DNA from: JBAZGH01 sp041652935
GTDB taxonomy: Bacteria > Patescibacteriota > Patescibacteriia > Patescibacteriales > XYC2-FULL-47-12
Direction: 5' to 3'
Assembly (NCBI GenBank): GCA_041652935.1
Contig: JBAZGH010000008.1
Span: 1-29,183, forward strand
DNA: 29,183 nt
Each line of letters starts with the position of its first letter. Within the stretch, counting starts at the first letter, position 1. The translations under genes and the position numbers were made by a program. Positions 20,401 to 28,552 of the stretch are shown here, one piece after another. Under the pieces are notes generated by a model. It worked only from the letters and a program-made list of their open reading frames with translations. It was not told where the DNA came from and did not search any database.

Positions 20401-22129
20401 TTATATGTTGTTATTGAATTTTTTACAAAAAAAAGGAATAGTTTTAATTATAGTTTTTTATTTAATTGTTGGATCTATCGGCATCTTTTTTAATTATCCG
20501 CTTTTTAACACGGTTGGCGATGAAGCGCCTCTTTTAAGCGCGACTTTAAAAATGATATCAGACCATAGCCTAAGGCCGAACTATCCCTCATTTTACCATT
20601 TGCCAGTCGGAGCTTATCTGTATTTGCCGTTTTTTATTATTATTTTAATCTTGATGCGAATTTCAGGAATGTTTTCAAGCTTGGATGCAATCAAGGAATT
20701 CGGCCAAATTGAATTTGCCAAATTTTTGCCATTAGCTAGATTTATTTCAGTTTTGAGCGGCGCGGTTTGTGTTTACTTAGTTTATAAGATTTGTGAAAAA
20801 TTATTTAATAATAAATTTATTTCTCTTGCAGCCGCTTTTTTATTATCTGTTAGTTTGCTGTTTGTGCAGACCTCCCACTTTGCTAAAATTTGGCTGCCGC
20901 AGACGTTGACTATATTACTGGCATTTTATTTTATAGTCAGTTTATTTCAATCGCAAAGAGAAAAATTAAAAGATTATTTATGGTGCGGTTTAACAATCGC
21001 TTTGGCGTTTGGCACGCACGTCGTGGGAATTTTTATCTACGCTTCTTTTTTAGCCGTTCATTATTTGAAACATAAAAAAGAGAAATTAAGCAATATTATT
21101 TTTCATAGATTATTTTGGTCGGCAAATTTTTTATTTATAATTTTATATTTTATTATTTATTATCTTAATACTTATGGTTTTGTCCGCTACTTGGGCGGAG
21201 CATTCCCAAATCTAAATAGCATGCTGTCTCTATCGGGAACTTTCAGCCCGGTAGTTGACAGGATTGAGCCGTTGGTTGAAAATCAAACATCTATTAGCAG
21301 TCATATTTGGTATTACATTAATATACTTTGGCAATATGAGCCGTTGCTGGTCTTGCTGGCTGTTTTTGGGTCTATCATTTTATTTATTAAAAAGAGGGAT
21401 GTTTTTATTATAATTTATTCTTTTATTATCGTTTATTTTTTAGGCATCAGTTCAATAAGCATCAAGGGCGCCCGCATGATATTGCCGGTTGTTCCGTTTA
21501 TGGCGATTATCTCGGCGTATGGCTTGGCATGGCTTTATTATAAAGTTAATTATAAAAAATTTACCGGAATTTTAATCGGCATTTTATTTATTTTTCTTTT
21601 ATATCCGCCCCTGCTTTGGGACTACAAATTCATTTTGCCGTCCAGCCGGCCCGAAGCAATGAAGTGGATTTATCAAAATATTCCTTCAGGCGAAAGCATT
21701 ATTAATCTCGACGCCTACCTTGAACTTAACGAGAATAAGCAATCACTGGGAGATATTGGAAAATACACAAATTTTTTAACAAAAAAACGAGCATATCTTT
21801 TAAATTTTAATTCTCAGGATTTACCCCGGCCGAATTATTACATTTTTTTCTACCCCCATTACAATGAAGTGCCGCCGGAGATATTGGCAAAAGAGTTTAA
21901 TTATGCAATTATTAGCTGGTGGGATAAAAATGATTTAGAGAATAGTTTAGCTAAATTAGAAGAATTTAATTTAAACAGTCAAAATTTAGCTTTAATTAAA
22001 AGATTTCCGGATTGGGCAGATGAAAATACCACAAGCATTGATATCAGCTCGACCCTTGACAATCCATGGGTAAATCTGTCTAAATTAAGGCATAATGGCC
22101 CAGTAGTAGATGTTTATCAAATTAATTAA
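20390..22129 (+). CDS. GT-C fold membrane glycosyltransferase (ArnT/PMT-like)
   Basis: This 579-residue integral membrane protein has about 10-12 hydrophobic segments in residues 15-420 and a soluble C-terminal part (about 425-579). The first external loop carries an acidic pair, Asp44-Glu45 in NTVGDEAPLL, at the place where GT-C enzymes (ArnT, PMT, family GT39/GT83) hold the catalytic aspartate. It probably takes a sugar from a polyprenyl-phosphate carrier and adds it to an acceptor on the outer face. The DPM1-like GT2 and LAB_N genes upstream would supply and flip the donor. The start within the previous gene's end supports coupling. Confidence 0.85.
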   Translation: MKNNYMLLLNFLQKKGIVLIIVFYLIVGSIGIFFNYPLFNTVGDEAPLLSATLKMISDHSLRPNYPSFYHLPVGAYLYLPFFIIILILMRISGMFSSLDAIKEFGQIEFAKFLPLARFISVLSGAVCVYLVYKICEKLFNNKFISLAAAFLLSVSLLFVQTSHFAKIWLPQTLTILLAFYFIVSLFQSQREKLKDYLWCGLTIALAFGTHVVGIFIYASFLAVHYLKHKKEKLSNIIFHRLFWSANFLFIILYFIIYYLNTYGFVRYLGGAFPNLNSMLSLSGTFSPVVDRIEPLVENQTSISSHIWYYINILWQYEPLLVLLAVFGSIILFIKKRDVFIIIYSFIIVYFLGISSISIKGARMILPVVPFMAIISAYGLAWLYYKVNYKKFTGILIGILFIFLLYPPLLWDYKFILPSSRPEAMKWIYQNIPSGESIINLDAYLELNENKQSLGDIGKYTNFLTKKRAYLLNFNSQDLPRPNYYIFFYPHYNEVPPEILAKEFNYAIISWWDKNDLENSLAKLEEFNLNSQNLALIKRFPDWADENTTSIDISSTLDNPWVNLSKLRHNGPVVDVYQIN

Positions 22130-22132
22130 ATT

Positions 22133-23263
22133 ATGAAAAAAATAAAAGTTTTATTTACGGTTGGCAACCTTAATATCGGCGGCGCGGAAAAATTAGTAAT
22201 TAATCAGATAAAAAATATAGATAAAAATAGATTTGAACCGCATTTATGCACTTTATTCCCAACTGATAAAAATAATTATTCCAAAATATTTTCAGATTTA
22301 TCGGGGGTTGTTTATCACCAATTTTTATTTAAGGGGCCATGGGATATTATAAATTGGGCTAAGGTTTTTTTACTATTACGTCGGGAAAAATTTGATATTT
22401 TATGCTGCCATTTATTTGAATCAAATTTCATTATTCGTTTATTGAATATTTTTATCGGCGTTAAGTCGGTTTTTATTTTTGAACATAATATTTATTGGCA
22501 AAAACAATGGTGGAAAATATCAGCCGACCGCTGGTTAGCTAAAAAAACAACTAAGATTTTTGTGGATTCCCAGGCAATTTTAGATTTTACCTCTAAACAG
22601 GAAAAAATAAATAAAGAAAAGTTTGCTATTTTACCTTATCCGATTGAATTGGCTGAACATAAAAAAATTGATCCGGCTGAGCTAAAAAAAGATTTAAATT
22701 TGCCTAAAAATAGTTTTATTATTGGTACAGTAGCCAGATTTGTTAAACAGAAAGGGCTGGTTTATTTAATTAAGGCAGCAGCTCAGGTCTTGCAAGATGC
22801 TGATCGTTCGGATGTATATTTCTTAATAGTGGGCTATGGCCCCATGGAAGCGGAATTAGAAAAATTAATAGATGATTTAGATATTAAACCAAGAGTAATA
22901 ATAAGTTCAGCCAGAGATATTAAGGATGTTTTAACTATTTTAGATATATACGCCATCTCATCACTGTGGGAAGGTCAGCCAATCGCCATGTTAGAAGCAA
23001 TGGCGGGGGGCTGTCCGGTAGTAGCGACTAAAGTGGGTGGAATTCCGGAAATCATAATTGACGGACAAAATGGATTATTAGCTGAGTCTGAAAATGAAAA
23101 TTCTTTAGCTAAGAAAATCAGCCAATTAATAAAAGATGACGATTTGCGCATTCGTGTTACTCAAGCGGGTAAGCAAACAACGGGGAAATATGGTTTATCA
23201 ATTTATATAAAGAAATTAGAAGAATATTTTATTACTGAATACAAATTAAAAAATAGACATTAA
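22133..23263 (+). CDS. GT4 family glycosyltransferase
   Basis: This 376-residue GT-B transferase begins VLFTVGNLNIGGAEKLVINQ, the classical GT4 acceptor-domain start. The donor domain begins near residue 196 (FIIGTVARFVKQKGLVYLIKA), and the signature is WEGQPIAMLEAMAGGCPVVA followed by TKVGGIPEII. No repeat inserts are seen. The AILPYPIELAEHKKI linker is at the position where two other GT4 genes in the window carry repeat insertions. This is the last gene of the tightly packed run; a 196-base gap follows. Confidence 0.9.
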   Translation: MKKIKVLFTVGNLNIGGAEKLVINQIKNIDKNRFEPHLCTLFPTDKNNYSKIFSDLSGVVYHQFLFKGPWDIINWAKVFLLLRREKFDILCCHLFESNFIIRLLNIFIGVKSVFIFEHNIYWQKQWWKISADRWLAKKTTKIFVDSQAILDFTSKQEKINKEKFAILPYPIELAEHKKIDPAELKKDLNLPKNSFIIGTVARFVKQKGLVYLIKAAAQVLQDADRSDVYFLIVGYGPMEAELEKLIDDLDIKPRVIISSARDIKDVLTILDIYAISSLWEGQPIAMLEAMAGGCPVVATKVGGIPEIIIDGQNGLLAESENENSLAKKISQLIKDDDLRIRVTQAGKQTTGKYGLSIYIKKLEEYFITEYKLKNRH

Positions 23264-23314
23264 AAAATAGGACCAAACCCATTTGAAAGAACATCGCTTT
23301 TGTGTTAGCCCATC

Positions 23315-23353
23315 GAAAATAAAAAAGACTTTATCTTTAAGTTTTATTTTTTC
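23315..23353. terminator. Weak AT-rich hairpin after the GT4 at 22133
   Basis: GAAAATAAAA...CTT can pair with AAGTTTTATTTTTTC with two bulges around a short loop, about 13 A/T-rich pairs. The run of T residues lies in the 3' arm. It sits 52 bases after the stop at 23263. It could be a weak or bidirectional terminator, but its stability is poor. Confidence 0.25.
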
Positions 23354-23367
23354 ATGTTAAGTTTTAT
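23337..23367. repeat. Direct repeat TTAAGTTTTAT x 2, 20-base spacing
   Basis: Two identical 11-base copies (23337-23347 and 23357-23367) are spaced 20 bases start to start, about two helical turns, in the gap before the radical SAM gene at 23460. They could be a regulator site or simply another small repeat remnant. Confidence 0.45.
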
Positions 23368-23420
23368 ATGTGATTAAATATTCTTCTATAGTTAAAACAT
23401 TTTGTTTTTTTCGCAATAGA

Positions 23421-23450
23421 TTGTGAAAATTAACTATTTATTAATATAGT
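23421..23450 (+). promoter_or_regulatory. Possible promoter of the second gene block
   Basis: TTGTGA (23421-23426), an 18-base spacer, then TATAGT (23445-23450), a five-of-six match to the -10 consensus. The start codon is 10 bases after the -10 box, so transcription would give an almost leaderless mRNA. It lies in the largest gap since the start of the operon, where a new transcription unit is expected. AT-richness makes a chance match possible. Confidence 0.4.
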
Positions 23451-23459
23451 TATAAAGTT

Positions 23460-24845
23460 ATGAAGATTGTTTTTATTCAACCGAAAGTAAAAAATTCAAG
23501 TAATAATTTTCTACCTTTAGGAATTGGTTATTTAGCCGCTTTTTTGATTGAGCATGGCCATAAAGCGAAAATTTTTGATTTGGAAGTGCAAAAATTTTCC
23601 GACCAAGAATTGATTGAAAAGATAAATGAGTTTCAGCCGGATGCAGTTGGGTTTACGGTAACAATTACCTCAACGAATGAAGCCCTTCGTTTAGGAAGCA
23701 TTTTCTCTAAAATTTACAAATGGGTATTTTATGGTGGGCCGCAAGCTACGATGGATCCGGAAAGTTTTTTACTTGCAGAAAATAACATTGTTTTTAGGAA
23801 AGAAGGGGAGTTAAGTATTTTAGAATTTTGTGACGCTTTGTCTAGTTTAAATGATTTTTCAAATATTCACGGCATTTCTTTTTTAAGAAACGGGAAAGTG
23901 ATTCATAATCAAGACAGAGAATTAATTAAAGATGTGGATTTACTTCCATTTCCGGCGCGCGATCTTTACCCGCTTTCTCTTTATGAAATGTATCTTCGCG
24001 ACCGCAAAGCGACCAATATAATTACCAGCCGCGGTTGTCCCTTTGAATGCATATACTGTTTTAATATGGCGGGTCGCACTTATCGTCCGCGAAGCGCGGA
24101 AAATGTTTTGGCCGAACTTTTGTTTCTAAAAGAAAAATACGGATTTCAGGCTTTTAGTATTTATGATGATAATTTTACCGTAAACAAGCAACGGCTTATT
24201 GATATTTGCGAAGGATTGCTTAGCCGAAATATAAAAATGGTTTGGCGTTGTTATTCAAGGGTTGATACGTTAAATGAGGAACTTTTAAAATTAATGAAAA
24301 AAGCAGGATGCTTTGAAATTGCCTTTGGCGTTGAGTCGGGCTGCCAAAAAAGTTTGGATTTAATGAAAAAGAGGACAAAAGTTGAAGATTCAGAAAATAT
24401 TATAAAACTATGCAAAAAAGTCGGCATTGTAAGCAAGGCGTTTATAATGCTCGGCTTTCCCTGGGAAACAAAAGGTGATATTGAAACAACGATTTCCTTT
24501 GTTGAAAAAATTATACCGAACGATGTCCAATTTATGTGCGTCACTCCTATGCCAAACACCGAACTTTGGCGCATAGTTGCGGAGCGCGGTTATCGTATTG
24601 ATGCAAATGTTGATTACACTAGATTAAAAAACGCAGTTTACGGCACGGAAAATTTTACCGAAGAAGAATTAGATAATCTTGCGAGTGAGGCGCGAAAGCG
24701 TTACAAAAAAGCAAAAATAAAATACGTGTTTAAACATCCGTTTTCCTTTTCCGCTAGAATATATTTTAATGAAAAAGCGAGAAGTTTTCTGCCTTATAAG
24801 CTTAAAAGATTCGTGAGAAAAATTCAAAAATTACTGTTTAAATAA
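23460..24845 (+). CDS. B12-binding domain radical SAM protein
   Basis: This 461-residue protein is the third of this architecture in the window. A cobalamin-binding-like domain (residues about 1-130, KIVFIQPKVKNSSNNFLPLGIGYLA, FYGGPQATMDP) is followed by a radical SAM core with Cys193, Cys197 and Cys200 in SRGCPFECIYC. IYDDNFTVNKQRL, FGVESGCQKSLDLM and KAFIMLGFPWET are the usual conserved strands. The C-terminus is basic. Its cysteine motif and layout resemble those of hopanoid-methylase-like and other broad class B members, but the substrate is unknown. It heads a new transcription unit with two GT4 genes. Confidence 0.88.
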   Translation: MKIVFIQPKVKNSSNNFLPLGIGYLAAFLIEHGHKAKIFDLEVQKFSDQELIEKINEFQPDAVGFTVTITSTNEALRLGSIFSKIYKWVFYGGPQATMDPESFLLAENNIVFRKEGELSILEFCDALSSLNDFSNIHGISFLRNGKVIHNQDRELIKDVDLLPFPARDLYPLSLYEMYLRDRKATNIITSRGCPFECIYCFNMAGRTYRPRSAENVLAELLFLKEKYGFQAFSIYDDNFTVNKQRLIDICEGLLSRNIKMVWRCYSRVDTLNEELLKLMKKAGCFEIAFGVESGCQKSLDLMKKRTKVEDSENIIKLCKKVGIVSKAFIMLGFPWETKGDIETTISFVEKIIPNDVQFMCVTPMPNTELWRIVAERGYRIDANVDYTRLKNAVYGTENFTEEELDNLASEARKRYKKAKIKYVFKHPFSFSARIYFNEKARSFLPYKLKRFVRKIQKLLFK

Positions 24846-24901
24846 TAAAATTTGTTAATTTTTTAAAAATAATTATTAATTATCGCTATTAAATTGAACT
24901 T

Positions 24902-26056
24902 ATGCAAATATCAAAAGAAAAAAAAATAAAAATCGCTATAATGAGTTACCCCATGGATAATAGAAAAGCCAAAGGTACGGCTTTATATACCAGAAAACTG
25001 ATAGAAAATATTTTGGCGGATGACCGGTTTGATTTTTATTTGGTTCATTATGATAAAGTGGACGACCCGCTTTACGCTCAAGCTAAAGAAATTATGATGC
25101 CAAAAATAAAACTACCTTACGGCTCACATTTTGTTTCGCAAATGTTATTTTTCTGGAAATATAGAAAAAATAAGTTTGATATCATCCATTGGTTTCAACC
25201 ACGGGTTTATCCTTTTTTCTGGCTGGCGCCAGCTAAAAAAATTGCCATCACTACCCATGGGGCGGGCAACATTACCGCAGCGAACAAATTTATTTTTTCT
25301 CGCGAGGTATTTAATTTTATCCTAACTAAATTTGTTCGTAAAGTTGACGCTATAATTGCCGTGTCAAAATATGGTTGCGAAGAAATCGAGGAATATTACC
25401 ATGCACCTCGTGAGAATATTTTTTTCACATATTGCGGTGGCGGTGAAGATTTTAAAGTTATTCCCAAGACTGTGGCGTGGCGGGTGATTTTTAAGAAATA
25501 TGGAGTTAATCAGCCTTTTATTTTAGGAATGGCCCGGCATTTACCTCATAAAAATGTTACTGGTTTGATAAGCGCTTATAAAATTTTTAGAGATAAATAT
25601 AATAGAAATGAAAAATTAGTTATTGTGGGTACGCGCGATTTTGATACAGAAAAAATTTTTAAGCTAGCTGATAAGTCCGGCTATAAAAGCGATATAATTT
25701 TCATTAATTATGTTGAAGCTGATGATTTGAACCATATTTATTCGGCAGCTGATTTGTTAGTTTTTCCGTCATTTGTGGAAGGTTTCGGCTTGCCGGTTAT
25801 AGAGGCGATGGCTTCCGGCACCCCAGTAATTACATCCAACACAACTTCGCTACCGGAAGTGGCTGGTGGAGCAGCTGTTCTAATAAATCCGCTTGACGTG
25901 GCAGAGATCGCCGCAGCCATACATAAGGTTTTAAGCGATGAAAATTTTAAAGAGAGCTTGATTGCCGGGGGGCTGGAACAATCTCATAAATTTTCCTGGA
26001 CCCAGACTGCTGAACAGACAAAAGAAATTTACTTTAAATTATTTGAGAACATATAA
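24902..26056 (+). CDS. GT4 family glycosyltransferase (mannosyltransferase-like)
   Basis: This 384-residue GT-B transferase has IAIMSYPMDNRKAKGTALYTRKLIE at the start and IIHWFQPRVYPFF in the acceptor domain. The donor domain shows FILGMARHLPHKNVTGLISAY and the signature FVEGFGLPVIEAMASGTPVI, with TSNTTSLPEVAGGAAVLINP after it. That last segment is typical of the mtfB/WbaZ-like GT4 subgroup, which often contains mannosyl- or rhamnosyltransferases. The upstream gap of 56 bases is AT-rich with no clear promoter. The next gene begins seven bases after its stop. Confidence 0.9.
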   Translation: MQISKEKKIKIAIMSYPMDNRKAKGTALYTRKLIENILADDRFDFYLVHYDKVDDPLYAQAKEIMMPKIKLPYGSHFVSQMLFFWKYRKNKFDIIHWFQPRVYPFFWLAPAKKIAITTHGAGNITAANKFIFSREVFNFILTKFVRKVDAIIAVSKYGCEEIEEYYHAPRENIFFTYCGGGEDFKVIPKTVAWRVIFKKYGVNQPFILGMARHLPHKNVTGLISAYKIFRDKYNRNEKLVIVGTRDFDTEKIFKLADKSGYKSDIIFINYVEADDLNHIYSAADLLVFPSFVEGFGLPVIEAMASGTPVITSNTTSLPEVAGGAAVLINPLDVAEIAAAIHKVLSDENFKESLIAGGLEQSHKFSWTQTAEQTKEIYFKLFENI

Positions 26057-26063
26057 TAAATTT

Positions 26064-27164
26064 ATGAAATTAATCTATTTAACCAATGTTTATATACCGG
26101 GCATGTGGGCGCATAGCATTCAGGTAATGAAAATGTGCGAAGCGTTTAAGAAAATTGGCCTTGAAACAGAGCTCATTACCGGAATGAAACGGGGAGACGA
26201 CGAGGAAATTTTTTCTTATTATAATATTAAAACTAAATTTAAGATTACTAAAATTCCTTATTTTGATTTTTCTAGCAAAGGGTCAGGCAAATTAAATTTT
26301 TTAATGCGGACATTTAGTTTTATTTTTTTTACCAAGCTGAAATTATTATTTAAAAAATATGATATTTTATATATTCGGACTCCTTTGATTGGTATATTTT
26401 TTAATAATTTTTATTTAGAAGTGCATGAATTGCCGCCGCGCTTAAAACAATGGCATAAAAAGGTATTTAAAAAAGCAAAAAAAATAATTGTTTTAACTTC
26501 TTTTTTAAAAAAAGAACTAGTAAATCGTGGAGTTCAAGCGGAAAAAATTATAATCGCTCCAGACGCGGTTAATTTAGAAGAATTTCAAATAAATCTGTCA
26601 CAAGCAGAAGCGAGAAAAAAATTATCATTGCCATTAGATAAAAAAATAATAATGTATTGCGGTAATTTTTATGTGCATGATTGGAAGGGAGTTGATATTC
26701 TGTTAAAGTCGCTGGAACATATAAATAATGCGCTGTGCGTTTTAGTCGGCGGGCATGAATCGGAGTTTAATAAGATTAGAAAACAATATCAGTCAAAAAA
26801 TTTAATATTAATTAAGCACCAACCCCATGAAAATATTCCTGTTTATTTAAAGGTCGCTGACGCTTTAATTTTGCCCAATAAAAAGGGCGATGATAATTCC
26901 GAATATTACACTTCGCCATTAAAATTGTTTGAGTATATGGCAAGCGGCAATCCAATTGTGGCGTCTGATTTGCCGTCAATCAGAGAGGTTTTAAATGAAA
27001 CTAACGCGGTTATGGTTGAGCCGAATAATCCGGAAAAATTGGCTTTAGGTGTAAGAGGAGTTTTAGAAAATAATGAATTAGCAAAAAAGATATCCACACA
27101 AGCTTTGCTTGATGTTAAAAATTACACCTGGCAAAAACGAGCTGAAAAGATAATTAAACCATAA
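26064..27164 (+). CDS. GT4 family glycosyltransferase
   Basis: The preferred start is ATG 26064, because MKLIYLTNVYIPGMWAHSIQ is the normal GT4 first strand. A frame opening at 25962 would overlap the previous gene by 95 bases and add an unlikely 34-residue leader. The protein has 366 residues. The donor domain starts with KIIMYCGNFYVHDWKGVDILL, and a variant signature reads YTSPLKLFEYMASGNPIVAS, where the first glutamate of the usual E-x7-E pair is not at its standard place. Genes with SPLKLFEYMA are common in capsule and O-antigen loci. It is the last gene before a 219-base gap. Confidence 0.88.
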   Translation: MKLIYLTNVYIPGMWAHSIQVMKMCEAFKKIGLETELITGMKRGDDEEIFSYYNIKTKFKITKIPYFDFSSKGSGKLNFLMRTFSFIFFTKLKLLFKKYDILYIRTPLIGIFFNNFYLEVHELPPRLKQWHKKVFKKAKKIIVLTSFLKKELVNRGVQAEKIIIAPDAVNLEEFQINLSQAEARKKLSLPLDKKIIMYCGNFYVHDWKGVDILLKSLEHINNALCVLVGGHESEFNKIRKQYQSKNLILIKHQPHENIPVYLKVADALILPNKKGDDNSEYYTSPLKLFEYMASGNPIVASDLPSIREVLNETNAVMVEPNNPEKLALGVRGVLENNELAKKISTQALLDVKNYTWQKRAEKIIKP

Positions 27165-27185
27165 TTTAAGCGCGCAGTTTTATTG

Positions 27186-27194
27186 TGTTATAAT
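27186..27194 (+). promoter_or_regulatory. Extended -10 promoter element
   Basis: A perfect TGTTATAAT (TGn plus TATAAT) lies 22 bases after the GT4 stop. The -35 region at 17-base spacing, TTAAGC, is poor, as is usual for extended -10 promoters. Transcription would start near 27201 and give a leader of about 180 bases before the aminotransferase, containing the hairpin at 27221-27277. Confidence 0.5.
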
Positions 27195-27220
27195 TGATAA
27201 AGAACTTCTATTAAGTTTTT

Positions 27221-27277
27221 TACAAATAATACGAATTCTAGTAATGATACAATATGCGCACATTTGTATTATTTGTA
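27221..27277 (+). ncRNA. Long stem-loop in the leader of the aminotransferase gene
   Basis: A perfect 12-base inverted repeat, TACAAATAATAC (27221-27232) and GTATTATTTGTA (27266-27277), extends inward by one G-U and three A-U pairs to a 16-pair stem with a 25-base loop (27237-27261). It begins about 20 bases after the predicted transcription start. No T tract follows, so it is not a standard terminator. It could be a leader RNA structure, a protein-binding dyad, or the footprint of a lost mobile element. It does not match a riboswitch class I recognise. Confidence 0.55.
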
Positions 27278-27383
27278 GCTGATTTGTTGATTTGTGGGGC
27301 AGAACTTAAGTTTAAAACTACTACCTATTATTATTTAATATTAGTTTAAATTTAGAATAAACTTACAATAACTTCAAAATAAT

Positions 27384-28541
27384 ATGCCCAAACCAAAAAA
27401 ATATATTATTTTCGGATCGCCCAGTATTGAGCAACCAGAAATAGATGAAGTGGTAAAAACTTTGAAATCCGGCTGGTTGGGAACCGGTCCAAAGACTGCT
27501 GAGTTTGAGAGATTAGTAAGCAGTTATGTCGGTTCTAAATTCGGCTTGGCTTTAAATTCATGTACGGCAGGGCTGCACCTATCTCTTTTAGTCTGCGGTG
27601 TTAAGCCCGGTGACGAAGTGATTACCACACCGCTTACTTTTTGCGCCACTGTTAACGCTATTATTCATTGCGGCGCTAAACCGGTATTCGTTGATGTAAA
27701 TAAAGAGACAATGAATATTGACGAGGAGAAAATTGAAGCGGTAATTACCAAAAAAACAAAAGTGATTATGCCGGTTCATATGGCTGGACGCCCTTGTGAG
27801 ATGAATAAGATTTTAAAGATAGCCCGTAAACATAAATTATTTGTTATTGAAGATGCCGCCCATGCCCTGGGAGCAAAATATCACAGCAGGGCGATAGGCA
27901 GTATTGGAGATTTAACCTGTTTTAGTTTCTATGTCACCAAAAATATCGTTACCGGGGAGGGTGGAATGGTTACTACTAATAACAAAGATTTTGCCGATAA
28001 AATTAAAGTTTATGCCTTGCATGGCATGTCAAAAGACGCCTGGAAGCGCTATTCTGATGACGGTTATAAGCATTATGAAGTTATTTATCCCGGGTATAAA
28101 TATAATATGACTGACATTCAGGCCTCAATCGGCATTCATCAAATAAAAAGGATTAATAAATATGATAAAAAAAGGCAAGAGATTTGGGATTTTTACAATA
28201 AAAATTTTTGTGATTTGCCGATTAGCTTGTCGTCCCCGTGCTCTAAAAATATTCATCACGCCAAACACCTTTATACTTTGCTAATTGATAAAAATAAAAG
28301 CGGTATTAGTAGGGATAAATTTATGCAAGAAATGCATTGGCATGGTATTGGTACCGGAGTCCATTTTATTCCGGCGCATTTGCATAAGTATTACCGTGAA
28401 CGCTGGGACTTTAAAAAAGGTGATTATCCCAACGCTGAATATATTGGAGAAAGAATTGTTTCTATCCCTTTGAGCGCTAAACTAACTATGTCCGAAGCAC
28501 AGTATATTGTCTCCTCGATTAAAAAAATTTTTAAAAATTAA
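27384..28541 (+). CDS. DegT/DnrJ/EryC1/StrS family sugar aminotransferase
   Basis: This 385-residue PLP-dependent aminotransferase of fold type I probably converts a keto-sugar nucleotide to an amino sugar nucleotide, using glutamate as the usual donor. Features are SGWLGTGPKTAEFE (29-42), NSCTAGLHLSL (58-68), EDAAHALGAKY with Asp157 binding the PLP nitrogen, and the Schiff-base Lys186 in SFYVTKNIVTGEGG. The length fits the family. It has its own promoter-like leader with a long hairpin, so it may be transcribed apart from the GT4 genes upstream. A partner 4,6-dehydratase is not evident in the window. Confidence 0.93.
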   Translation: MPKPKKYIIFGSPSIEQPEIDEVVKTLKSGWLGTGPKTAEFERLVSSYVGSKFGLALNSCTAGLHLSLLVCGVKPGDEVITTPLTFCATVNAIIHCGAKPVFVDVNKETMNIDEEKIEAVITKKTKVIMPVHMAGRPCEMNKILKIARKHKLFVIEDAAHALGAKYHSRAIGSIGDLTCFSFYVTKNIVTGEGGMVTTNNKDFADKIKVYALHGMSKDAWKRYSDDGYKHYEVIYPGYKYNMTDIQASIGIHQIKRINKYDKKRQEIWDFYNKNFCDLPISLSSPCSKNIHHAKHLYTLLIDKNKSGISRDKFMQEMHWHGIGTGVHFIPAHLHKYYRERWDFKKGDYPNAEYIGERIVSIPLSAKLTMSEAQYIVSSIKKIFKN

Positions 28542-28552
28542 TTAATTATTTT

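Noticed and set aside
25962..26063. Upstream start for the GT4 at 26064
   Set aside because: It would overlap the preceding GT4 by 95 bases and add an atypical leader. The normal first strand begins at 26064.
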